Positions 10,101 to 17,229 of a stretch of DNA of 64,000 nt are shown here, in pieces (positions within the stretch are counted from its first letter, which is position 1; each line of letters starts with the position of its first letter). This DNA comes from Bradyrhizobium sp. SSBR45G (lineage in GTDB: Bacteria; Pseudomonadota; Alphaproteobacteria; Rhizobiales; Xanthobacteraceae). The stretch is taken from NCBI RefSeq assembly GCF_030159255.1, contig NZ_BSCT01000021.1, positions 62,001 to 126,000 on the forward strand, written 5' to 3'. The translations under genes and the position numbers were made by a program. Under the pieces are notes generated by a model. That model worked only from the letters and a program-made list of their open reading frames with translations. It was not told where the DNA came from and searched no databases.

Positions 10101-12888
10101 AGGCTGCCGTGGCCGAACCGGCCGCCGTCAGCGCCTGCTCGACGTCGGTGGCGAGCGACTTCACGTGGCTCGCGGCATCGGCCGAGGCTGCGACCAGCGT
10201 ATTCTGGACCTCGCGGGCTCCGGCCAGGATCGAGGCGGTGGTGGTCGAGCCTGCCGCCGTCAGCGTGCGCTCGACATCGGCCGACAGCGACTTGATCTGC
10301 TCGGCGGTTTCGCCCGACGCCGTGACCAGCGTGGACTGGGCTTCGCGGGCGCTGGTCAGGATGGCATTGGCCGCATTGCTGCCGGCGTCGGTGAGGGCGC
10401 GCTCGACCTCGGCGGACGTGGTCTTCAGCTGCGAGCCGACGTCGGTCGAGACGTTGAGCAGCGCCTGCTGCGCCGACCGCGCGCCGGTCTGAATGGTCTC
10501 GCTGGTGTTGACCACGAGATTGGTCAGCGAGCGCTCGGCGTCCTCGACATGCGACTTGATGCTGGCCGACAGCAGCTCGGCCCGGGTCATCAGCTCGTCG
10601 CTCGCCTGGCGGCCGCTGCTTTCGATGCGGCCGGCCACGGCCTCGACGCGCGAGCCCAGGAGGTCCTCGAACTGCGAGACGCGGTGGTCGATCTCGCTGG
10701 CGATCGAGCCGACCCGGGTCTCGATGCCCTGGTGGATGTCCTGGAAGCGCGCGGTCACGGCTTCGGTCAGCTCGTAGCTGCGGCCGTCGATGATGTTCGA
10801 GAGGCTGACGATGCGCTGGTCGATCGCTTCCAGCGCCTTGTCGGTGCCATCGGTCAGCGAGGAGGTCAGGATGTTGAGGCGGGAATCGATCGACTGGATC
10901 GCCTGCGCCGAGCCGTCGGTCAGCGAGGAGGTCAGCACCGTCAGCCGCGAGTCGATGGCGTGCAGCACCTGCGCCGCGCCATCGGTCAGCGAGTTCGAGA
11001 GCGTGCCGAGGCGGCCCTCGATGGTCGAGGTGACCGAGGTCGCGCGGTTGTCGAAGTTCTCCTCCAGCGTCTTCAGACGGCCCCCGACGGTGTCGTCGAA
11101 GGTCTTGATCTTCGAATCGAGCGAGGAATCGAAATTGGTGATGCGCGCCTGCAGATTGGTCTCGAACTGGCCCAGCCGCTGGTCCAGCGTCGCCGTGATC
11201 TCTCCGCTGTTGGACGACAGGCGGGTGTCGAACGTGTCGACATAGGTCTTCAGATTGTCGGAGATCTCCTGGGTCCGCTGGCCCATGCGCTCGACGATCT
11301 CGCCGCCATAGGTCTTCACGGTGCGGTCGAACTCGGTGATGTGCCGGGTGATCAGGGCGCCCAAGGTCGAGCTGTCGCGCGCGAAGCGCTCGGCGAGCTC
11401 GGTGCCCTGGTTCTTCACCAGCTCGTCGAACGCGCTGATCTGCAGCGACAGCGTGTCGTGCGTGCTCTCGGTCTGGCTGACGACCTTGGCGACCAGCGAA
11501 TTGACGGTCGCGTCGAGCGACTCGCTCGCCTTCTCGCCTGACGTGACGATGTGGCCGGACATGCGCTGGCTCGCCTCGTCGATCTTGGTGACGAGGTCAC
11601 CGCTGCGCAGCTCCAGTTCCAGCAGCAGCGATTCGCCGGAGGCCTTGAGCTGATCGTGGACCTGCTCGGTGCGCACCGAGATGCCGTCGACGATCGCCGC
11701 CGTGCGCTGTTCGAACTCGCTGGTGATGCGGTCGATGCGCTCGTTGAGCATCTCGTGGACGCGGTCGGACAGATCGGCGAACTCGTCGTGGACGTGGCCG
11801 GTCTTGAAGTTCAGGCTGGTCGTCAGCCGCTCGGACGCGTCGAGCACGGCGCGGGTGGTCTCGGAACTGGCCTCTTCGAGACGGTCGAGCAGGTCGCCGC
11901 CGCGCTCGCCGAGCGCGAGGATCATGTTGTCGCCGGCATTGCCGAGCGCAGCCGTGATGTGGGCGCCGCGCTCTTCGAGCGCGCCGGTGATGCTCTTGGC
12001 GACCTCGTCGACGCGCGAGGCGATCGCGTCCGAGATCAGCGCGATGTCGTGACGGAGGTCGATCTGCACGCCGGAAATGGCGCTGCGGACCTGCTCGGCC
12101 TGGCCGACCAGGTTGTCGCGCTGATGGGCGATGTCCTGGAGCAGGGCGCGGATGCGCACCTCGTTGTCGCTGTAGGCGCGCTCGAGCGCGGCGACCTCGT
12201 TGGCGACCAGCATCTCGAGCTCGCCGGCGCGCGCGATCGCGCGCTCGACGCCGTCGCCCATCGCAGCGACTTCGCGGCGGATGGCCTGGCCGACGGTCAC
12301 GATCGAATCGCTGACCGCGCCCTCCGGCTCGGAGAAGCGGATCGCGACCTGCGCCATCGACTGCGCGATCATGCGCAGCTCCTGGCCGCGCCAGGCGAGG
12401 CTCGCGAGGAAATAGAACAGCAGAACCGGGGCGAAGAAGACCGCGGCGAGGCCTGCCATCACCAGCACGCCGCCGCTCTGGCCGATCAGGGCCTGCAGCG
12501 ACGGCAGGAAGCCGATCGTGAGCAGCACGCAGCCGACGATCCAGATGCCTGCAAAGGCGGTTGCCAGCGTATAGACCCCACGCGACGGGCGGCCCTTCTG
12601 GATCGCCTGCAGCAGCTGGCCGATGGTCTCGCGATCGTCATTGGCGGGACGGCGGACCGCCAGCGGCGGCGGTTCGATGTCGTCGAGGCTACGGTTGTCG
12701 ACTCCCGGACGGGTGTCGAACGAATCGAACGCGGATCCGCCGGTCGGCATGACCGGCGGCGCCCCGTCAGCGTGGACCGAGCCCGATGGGTCCTGGGGCG
12801 CGGACGTATCGCTGATGTTCAAAGCCTCCTGAATGGCGGACAGCGCAACTTCAGTCGGGTCTTTGACCTTTTTGGGGGTGTTCGCCAT
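7120..12888 (-). CDS. Giant coiled-coil membrane protein, Growth Pole Ring (GPR)-like
   Basis: A 1,922-residue protein starting MANTPKKVKDPTEVALSAIQ (ATG at 12888; the frame is open a further 41 codons upstream without a credible start). Two membrane helices lie at about residues 105-127 and 139-165. They are followed by roughly 1,500 residues of almost unbroken Ala/Ser/Thr/Glu-rich helix with recurring DSRL...TSSLTDG and AREAQS...VKSLAADVERTL repeats (44-residue units, see 9031-10482). After a Pro-rich linker at about 1,720-1,800 comes a conserved globular C-terminal domain of about 110 residues. Two N-terminal helices plus an apolipoprotein-like repeat body of about 2,000 residues match the Agrobacterium GPR protein, which forms a ring at the growing pole and is needed for polar growth; the assignment here is by architecture. 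A CtrA box lies upstream. Confidence 0.75.
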   Translation of the reverse strand: MANTPKKVKDPTEVALSAIQEALNISDTSAPQDPSGSVHADGAPPVMPTGGSAFDSFDTRPGVDNRSLDDIEPPPLAVRRPANDDRETIGQLLQAIQKGRPSRGVYTLATAFAGIWIVGCVLLTIGFLPSLQALIGQSGGVLVMAGLAAVFFAPVLLFYFLASLAWRGQELRMIAQSMAQVAIRFSEPEGAVSDSIVTVGQAIRREVAAMGDGVERAIARAGELEMLVANEVAALERAYSDNEVRIRALLQDIAHQRDNLVGQAEQVRSAISGVQIDLRHDIALISDAIASRVDEVAKSITGALEERGAHITAALGNAGDNMILALGERGGDLLDRLEEASSETTRAVLDASERLTTSLNFKTGHVHDEFADLSDRVHEMLNERIDRITSEFEQRTAAIVDGISVRTEQVHDQLKASGESLLLELELRSGDLVTKIDEASQRMSGHIVTSGEKASESLDATVNSLVAKVVSQTESTHDTLSLQISAFDELVKNQGTELAERFARDSSTLGALITRHITEFDRTVKTYGGEIVERMGQRTQEISDNLKTYVDTFDTRLSSNSGEITATLDQRLGQFETNLQARITNFDSSLDSKIKTFDDTVGGRLKTLEENFDNRATSVTSTIEGRLGTLSNSLTDGAAQVLHAIDSRLTVLTSSLTDGSAQAIQSIDSRLNILTSSLTDGTDKALEAIDQRIVSLSNIIDGRSYELTEAVTARFQDIHQGIETRVGSIASEIDHRVSQFEDLLGSRVEAVAGRIESSGRQASDELMTRAELLSASIKSHVEDAERSLTNLVVNTSETIQTGARSAQQALLNVSTDVGSQLKTTSAEVERALTDAGSNAANAILTSAREAQSTLVTASGETAEQIKSLSADVERTLTAAGSTTTASILAGAREVQNTLVAASADAASHVKSLATDVEQALTAAGSATAASILAGAREVQNTLVSASSNAAEHVKSLAADVQRSLTDAGTETSETITAGAREAQSALLAASQEAADQVKALTVDVQRSLSIAGTTTAETITSGAREAQSTLIGASSEAANHVKSLAADVERTLAAVGTNTAATIVGSARDAQSKLVTASSEAADHVKSLAIDVERTLAAVGTTTATVIIDSAREVQSKLISASTDAAEQVKSLAVDVERTLSSVGADTATSILNSARQAQMSLTATSADTSASLVGSAREAQAVLTTTTTETVAVIVAGAREAQSVLTATSTDTAGQLKAISTEIERSINTVAANTTDAIQSSALSAQSALVAASNEVSTRVKSTSTEIERSVLAAGNSFGSAMTGKTDEIVTYVQQQSERLSQILDGKRGTLVETLNSKTNQLTIEIDRVTTDALKQIEMRGQAFAQTVNGNGSEVARTITSAGELATTAITKSLKDLEQASRAAIEQSRQVSVAAVTEMQETSKILRTDTVALFERLREGNILLQEVLTGAHDNLNSLERALVARVADFVTAMNDVTSRNGTATQTLEDQLNVFNSKTSRALQDLNSLSSQFDAHGKALIEAAAIVEQSNRDATVSISDRKTTLESLVTTIDLRTADLDQRLTRFTTLLDESLAAAEERARDIARVVAETAGAGSNALSRQFEAIRSNAEEERRLTTSQMQEIYQQSTQEADAMFKQSAEKFASLVSSMKQMTGEMHRELEATRNELRRGVLEMPQEAAESTAQMRKVIVDQIEALAELNRIVAHHGRGLDVVSTSRPAAVAPPAAVMRQEEPVPVVAAAAVGGRPDMRLREPAATSVTNLPPPDLGMQPPAPPPQPQQPRRVEAPPMGPAADQRSDNWLSDLLNRADNSTAGQAQPQAPRGRAPAAQPGNPLESLSLDIARLMDRTLAAEMWDRYQRGETKAFSKRLYTPAGQKAFDEVARKYRADRTFKQTVDRYITEFERLLDEVARDDRNPQALRAQLTSETGLVYTLLAHAAGRLA
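9031..10482 (-). repeat. Tandem 132-bp coding repeat (44-residue, four-hendecad units)
   Basis: Within the GPR-like gene, units beginning Ala-Arg-(Glu/Asp/Ser)-(Ala/Val)-Gln recur every 44 residues exactly. Eight full units run from 10482 down to 9427, then two half units of 22 residues (9426-9361 and 9360-9295), then two more diverged full units down to 9031. The spacing also shows in the DNA: the motif gccagcgact or a close variant recurs at 9491, 9623 and 9755, exactly 132 bp apart. Since 44 = 4 x 11 and the half units are 2 x 11, the underlying period is the hendecad of right-handed coiled coils. Confidence 0.9.
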
Positions 12889-13063
12889 GTTGAGTCCGAG
12901 CCCTCGTCTTAATTTCGATCCGGCGAGCCGCGTACGAGTAGCCTCGTAGCGCTCGAACCGGACGCATCCCTCGCAGGCACCAGGGGTGGCTAATTCCGCC
13001 AGGCGACCCACTCCATCCGGGGATCATCCTATTGGCTGTGCCTGTTGAAAGAAATGGTCGTGG

Positions 13064-13078
13064 TTAAGAGATTCTTAA
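13064..13078. promoter_or_regulatory. Perfect CtrA box TTAA-N7-TTAA
   Basis: TTAAGAGATTCTTAA lies 176 bp upstream of the GPR-like start, in the 370 bp spacer shared with the divergent HPt gene. It matches the alphaproteobacterial CtrA consensus exactly. Two further GTTAAC half-sites lie at about 13084 and 13100. Direct control by the cell-cycle regulator CtrA would suit a polar-growth gene. The rest of the 12889-13258 spacer shows nothing else that I can name. Confidence 0.55.
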
Positions 13079-13258
13079 TCATCGTTAACAACCGCCGCCG
13101 TTAACACCCTACAAGTTCTGCGAATTCCGGTTTCGGCCGTGATTGGGGCGGAGCCGGGCCGGAATCGCGGCAAACCCGCGGCAATTGTGCCGGTAATAAT
13201 GCATTAACCATTGTCGTGCTTGGGTGACCACAGGGGCGCGACGCGCCCGCCGGACCGG

Positions 13259-13642
13259 ATGACTGCCATGATTCCCGACCTGTCACGGATCGAATGGATG
13301 CCCTCGCCCCCGCTGGTTCCCGATGACGGGCCGATCAGCCTCGACCTGCTCAGGCGCATGACGCTCGGCGACACCGCGCTGGAGCGGGAAGTGCTCGCGA
13401 TGTTCTCGACCCAGGCGGTCCATCTGCTGGAGCGGCTGCAGGTCCTCCCCGAGGATGCCGCCTCGGTCGCCCATACCCTGAAGGGCTCCGCCCGGGCCAT
13501 CGGCGCGCTCGACGTCGCCGATGCGGCCGAAGGGCTCGAGGTCGCGCTCCGGCAGGGCGATCCGGCCGATGCGCTGGCCTGGCTGGCGACCTCCGTGGCG
13601 CAGGCGCGCGCGGCGATTTCGGACATGCTGGGCGCGGCCTGA
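13259..13642 (+). CDS. HPt-domain phosphotransfer protein
   Basis: A 127-residue single-domain protein. The motif AHTLKGSARAIGA with His72 is the phospho-accepting site of histidine phosphotransfer domains, set in a four-helix bundle-like sequence. The start could be ATG 13259 or ATG 13268; neither changes the domain. It probably relays phosphate between a hybrid histidine kinase and a response regulator elsewhere, since no cognate partner gene adjoins it. It is divergent from the GPR-like gene and shares its upstream region. Confidence 0.85.
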   Translation: MTAMIPDLSRIEWMPSPPLVPDDGPISLDLLRRMTLGDTALEREVLAMFSTQAVHLLERLQVLPEDAASVAHTLKGSARAIGALDVADAAEGLEVALRQGDPADALAWLATSVAQARAAISDMLGAA

Positions 13643-13726
13643 AGCGGCCATCCGCAGCACTAGCGCGGAGCGGAGCGGTCCGTTATAGGACAGCCCGACC
13701 TCATTTCCTGCGCAGCACGAGCACAC

Positions 13727-14047
13727 ATGGCCAAGATCACCTTTGTCGACCATACCGGCGAATCCCGAACCGTTGATATCGAGAACGGCGCGACCGTGAT
13801 GGAAGCGGCAATTCGCAATGCCATCCCGGGCATCGAGGCCGAATGTGGCGGCGCCTGCGCCTGCGCGACCTGCCATGTCTATGTCGACGAAGCCTGGCGC
13901 GAGAAGGTCGGCCCGCCGACCCCGATGGAAGAGGACATGCTCGATTTCGGCTACGAGGTCCGGCCGAACTCCCGTCTCGCCTGCCAGATCAAGGTCTCCG
14001 ACGAGCTCGACGGCCTCGTCGTGGCGACGCCCGAGCGCCAGGCCTGA
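13727..14047 (+). CDS. [2Fe-2S] ferredoxin, adrenodoxin type
   Basis: A 106-residue soluble ferredoxin. Cluster ligands are Cys40, Cys46, Cys49 (pattern C-x5-C-x2-C) and Cys86. The extra Cys44 and the EDMLDFGYEVRPNSRLACQI segment are typical of the adrenodoxin/putidaredoxin branch that feeds electrons to Fe-S assembly or P450 partners. A ferredoxin-NADP reductase gene lies 690 bp downstream on the same strand, separated by a thioesterase on the other strand, so the two may be redox partners (inference). Confidence 0.93.
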   Translation: MAKITFVDHTGESRTVDIENGATVMEAAIRNAIPGIEAECGGACACATCHVYVDEAWREKVGPPTPMEEDMLDFGYEVRPNSRLACQIKVSDELDGLVVATPERQA

Positions 14048-14093
14048 TCCTTCACCTTCTGCCCTCATCCCGCCGCGCCCCATTTCCGCCGGC

Positions 14094-14582
14094 CTATGCC
14101 GCCGGCGGTACGATGGTCACGCCGCGGCGGACCCAGGGCTGCAGCGCTTCGATGAGCTGAGGGGGCAGGGGCGCGGGCTTGCGCGTCACCTCGTCGATCA
14201 GCACCATGACTGCGGTCGCCGAGGCCACGCAGCGGCCGTCCGAGAACACGACCTGCTCACAGGTCACCGACGTTCGCCCCAGCTTCACCACCCCTAGGCC
14301 GAGCTCGATCGTGCCCGGCCAGCGCAGCTCGGCGCGGAAATGCATGTCGAGCCGCACCATGATCCAGGCCAGCCCCGGCTGGGTCAGGCCGTAGCGCGGG
14401 TCCTTCATCAGCGTCACCCGGCCGGTCTCGAAATAGGTCGCATAAACCGCGTTGTTGACGTGCTGGTTGGGGTCGAGGTCGCCGAACCGGACATTGTCCG
14501 TCAGGCGGTAGGGGAAGTCCTCCAGGCGTGGCGTCTGGTCGCGGCGGGCCGTCTCTGTCACCGATTGATCTCCATCATTCAT
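14094..14582 (-). CDS. Acyl-CoA thioesterase, 4HBT/YbgC-like hotdog fold
   Basis: A 162-residue hotdog-fold protein. The segment VRFGDLDPNQHVNNAVYATYFETGR carries the Asp-x-Asp-x-x-x-His-Val-Asn-Asn motif of the 4-hydroxybenzoyl-CoA thioesterase family, with the active-site acid in the first Asp. It should hydrolyse an acyl-CoA thioester; the substrate is unknown. It is convergent with the ferredoxin gene (46 bp apart) and divergent from the ferredoxin-NADP reductase gene. Confidence 0.88.
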   Translation of the reverse strand: MNDGDQSVTETARRDQTPRLEDFPYRLTDNVRFGDLDPNQHVNNAVYATYFETGRVTLMKDPRYGLTQPGLAWIMVRLDMHFRAELRWPGTIELGLGVVKLGRTSVTCEQVVFSDGRCVASATAVMVLIDEVTRKPAPLPPQLIEALQPWVRRGVTIVPPAA

Positions 14583-14737
14583 GCTCCCTTCAAACCTCGC
14601 TAAGCCCGCCGCTGCAAGCCGCGGGCGCGAGCGGGGCCTGGCTTTTGTGCCTTCCCTGTGACCGCCTCGTTGGCTACAAATTCGGAACCGCCACCTGCCG
14701 CCATCTCCGAGCGGCGCCTCCCAACGAGAAGAGCGAC

Positions 14738-15766
14738 ATGAGCGAAGCGATCAAGACCGATGTGCTGATCATTGGCGCGGGGCCCTGCGGGCTGTTTGCC
14801 GTGTTCGAGCTGGGGCTGCTCGACATCAAGGCGCATCTGATCGACATCCTCGACAAGGCCGGCGGCCAGTGCGCCGAGCTGTATCCGGAGAAGCCGATCT
14901 ACGACATTCCGGGCGTGCCGATGGTGACGGGGCAGGGCCTGACCGATCAGCTGATGGAGCAGATCAAGCCGTTCAGCCCGACCTTCCATCTCGGCGAGAT
15001 GGTCTCGAGCGTGGAGAAGATCGGCGATCCCGGTTTCCGCGTCACCACCGACGCCGGCAAGGTGTTCGAGTGCAAGGTCGTCGTGATCGCCGCCGGCGGC
15101 GGCTCGTTCCAGCCGAAGCGTCCGCCGGTGCCCGGCATCGAGGCCTATGAAGGCACCTCGGTGTACTACGCCGTGCGCAAGATGGAGCAGTTCCGCGACA
15201 AGCACGTCATGATCGTCGGCGGCGGCGATTCCGCGCTCGACTGGACGCTCAACCTGCATCCGATCGCCAAGCGCATCACGCTGGTGCATCGGCGCGACGA
15301 CTTCCGCGCCGCGCCCCACAGCGTCGAGCAGATGCGCGCGCTGGTGGCCTCCGGCAAGATGGATCTGCGGATCGGCCAGGTCAGCGCGCTGGAGGGCGCC
15401 AATGGCGTGCTCTCCGCCGCGACTATCAAGGGCAACGACAACGCGCTCGAGACCGTGCCCTGCGAGATGATGCTGCCGTTCTTCGGACTGACGATGAAGC
15501 TCGGCCCGGTTGCCGACTGGAACATCAAGCTCGAGAACAATCTCATTCCGGTCGAGACCTCGGCGTTCGAGACCAGCGTGCCCGGCATCTTCGCCATCGG
15601 CGACATCAACACCTATCCCGGCAAGATCAAGCTGATCCTGTGCGGATTCCACGAGGGGGCGTTGATGGCGCAGAAGGCGCACCGCTACGTGTATCCGGAG
15701 AAGCGGCTGGTGTTCCAGTACACGACGTCGTCGTCGAGCCTGCAGAAGAAGCTCGGCGTCAACTAA
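14738..15766 (+). CDS. Ferredoxin-NADP+ reductase, thioredoxin-reductase-like
   Basis: A 342-residue flavoprotein starting MSEAIKTDVLIIGAGPCGLF. The FAD-binding GxGxxG is at residues 13-18, a second NAD(P)-binding motif (IVGGGDSALDWTL) lies mid-protein, and a conserved FAIGDINTYPGKIKLILCGF stretch lies near the C-terminus. It lacks the CxxC of thioredoxin reductases. This is the pattern of the homodimeric ferredoxin/flavodoxin-NADP reductases of Bacillus, Rhodopseudomonas and chlorobia. ATG 14738 is preceded by a purine-rich stretch; the frame is open upstream to 14528, but that part is antisense to the thioesterase. Confidence 0.9.
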   Translation: MSEAIKTDVLIIGAGPCGLFAVFELGLLDIKAHLIDILDKAGGQCAELYPEKPIYDIPGVPMVTGQGLTDQLMEQIKPFSPTFHLGEMVSSVEKIGDPGFRVTTDAGKVFECKVVVIAAGGGSFQPKRPPVPGIEAYEGTSVYYAVRKMEQFRDKHVMIVGGGDSALDWTLNLHPIAKRITLVHRRDDFRAAPHSVEQMRALVASGKMDLRIGQVSALEGANGVLSAATIKGNDNALETVPCEMMLPFFGLTMKLGPVADWNIKLENNLIPVETSAFETSVPGIFAIGDINTYPGKIKLILCGFHEGALMAQKAHRYVYPEKRLVFQYTTSSSSLQKKLGVN

Positions 15767-15931
15767 TTCGTTCGTGCCATGGAACCGGGCACCGCCGGAC
15801 CAACTCAAATGTGAAGAAATGTTTCCTGCGCGTGCCGGTTTCACCGGCGCGCCAGACCTGTTATGGGCTGGAACGATGCACGAAACGGCCGTACTGTGCG
15901 GCCATTCATTTTGTGACTTGGTCAAGGTGAG

Positions 15932-16543
15932 ATGATGATGCTGAATGCGTTTCCCCGACATCGGCTGATGCCTGCCGTAACGAAGCTCGCGATCGGCGCG
16001 CTCGTCGTGGCCGGTGCGCTGCTGACGCGGCCTGCGCTGGCGGCGGAACCGACCGCGGCCGGGCTGTGGCAGAAGGTCGAGGACGGCAGGCCGGTCGGCT
16101 GGTTCCTGTTCATCGATCATGACGGCGTGTTCGAAGGCGTGATCGCCAAGACGTTTCCGCGTCCCGGCGACGATCCCAACGAGGTCTGTGCCAAGTGCGC
16201 CGACGATCGCAAGAACGCGCCGGTGCTCGGCATCTCCTTCGTGCGCGACATGAAGCGCGAGGGCCTGAAATACGAGGGCGGCAACGTGCTCAACCCGCGC
16301 GATGGCAACATCTGGAAGGCCAATATGCGGGTCACTCCGGATGGGCAGTCGCTGATCCTGCACGGCTACCTCGGCATCTCGCTGTTCGGCAAGGACGAGA
16401 CCTGGACCCGTCTGCCGGATACCAACATGGCGCAGATCGACCCTGCGATCATCGCGAAGTACCTGCCGGCCCAGGCGACGACCGCCACCGCTCCGGCGCC
16501 GAAGCAGGCGCCGATGATGAAGAAGCCGGCGCCGGCGAAGTAG
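15932..16543 (+). CDS. Exported DUF2147 protein
   Basis: A 203-residue protein with an N-terminal signal peptide (hydrophobic about residues 17-36, cleavage likely after ALAAE). The mature domain starts AAGLWQKVEDGRPVGWFLF and contains the conserved CAKC pair (VCAKCADDRKNAPVLGI), GLKYEGGNVLNPRDGNIWKANM and the GYLGISLFGKDETWTR motif of the DUF2147 family of small periplasmic proteins. The tail is Ala/Pro/Lys-rich. No biochemical role is established for the family. The start could also be ATG 15935 or 15938. Confidence 0.88.
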   Translation: MMMLNAFPRHRLMPAVTKLAIGALVVAGALLTRPALAAEPTAAGLWQKVEDGRPVGWFLFIDHDGVFEGVIAKTFPRPGDDPNEVCAKCADDRKNAPVLGISFVRDMKREGLKYEGGNVLNPRDGNIWKANMRVTPDGQSLILHGYLGISLFGKDETWTRLPDTNMAQIDPAIIAKYLPAQATTATAPAPKQAPMMKKPAPAK

Positions 16544-16690
16544 TTCGTCCACATCCGCGCCTGCGCGTCGTCATCCGTGATGACGTCAGGTCCGTTGTGA
16601 CATGGTGTCCGTGACGACATGCCGTCGCGGTCTCGCGGCGCCTGGCGCCCGAGTGATGCATCGTCAGAAGGCCCTCCATCGTGAGAGGGC

Positions 16691-16792
16691 GCAGGGAATG
16701 CCGGGCGCTGGCCGCACCCATGGCCCGCCTGCAGAAAGAAAAGCAGGCGGCAGTCACCACAGGTTCAGCCGAGACATCCCGGCATTCCCTGC
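16691..16792. repeat. Intergenic inverted repeat with nested hairpin
   Basis: The spacer 16544-17229 (686 bp) has no credible gene. A 15-bp perfect inverted repeat, GCAGGGAATGCCGGG (16691-16705) and its complement (16778-16792), encloses a second hairpin CCGCCTGC / GCAGGCGG (16725-16732 and 16743-16750, loop AGAAAGAAAA). The sequence after it, with a CCCCGGGGACCGGGC block near 16827, looks like an intergenic repeat I recall from many Bradyrhizobium genomes. A small RNA or a dispersed structural repeat are both possible. Confidence 0.6.
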
Positions 16793-17229
16793 GCGATGGT
16801 TTGACGGCTTATACGTACTCTCCCCGGGGACCGGGCTTGATTGCCCCCGTCACGGGCGGATCATCATCACCGCCCGCTTGGCACCAGCGTCGGGGTGCCA
16901 GGACCATACGACTTCACCGTGCGCCACGGTCGTTCGTCGGCATGATCAGATCACGCTGCGACCAACGGCGCCCACCGCATCCCCATGCTCCACGCTCGTG
17001 ACGACCGCGAACCGCCCCTCTCATGAGCACGGGATGCGTCAAGAGAGCATGATTTCTGTAAAAAAGAAACCGGAAAATTCCGGCCGCGGAGCCGTGTGGC
17101 GCGATCCCTCTGGCCGCGCTGCCGAATTTCGCGTTTTGCGAACGCGGTCCGGCAGCGCCGGCAGCTCGATCGGTCGCGTCCGGCGACGGCCCGTCGGGCG
17201 ACTCGCTCGCTGCGCCCTGGTGAGCGCAG

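Noticed and set aside
7087..11541. A 1,484-codon open frame on the plus strand opposite the GPR-like gene
   Set aside because: Its composition is a mirror of the Ala/Ser/Glu hendecad repeats on the other strand in a GC-rich gene; it has no domain, and the minus-strand protein has a clear architecture, start and terminator.
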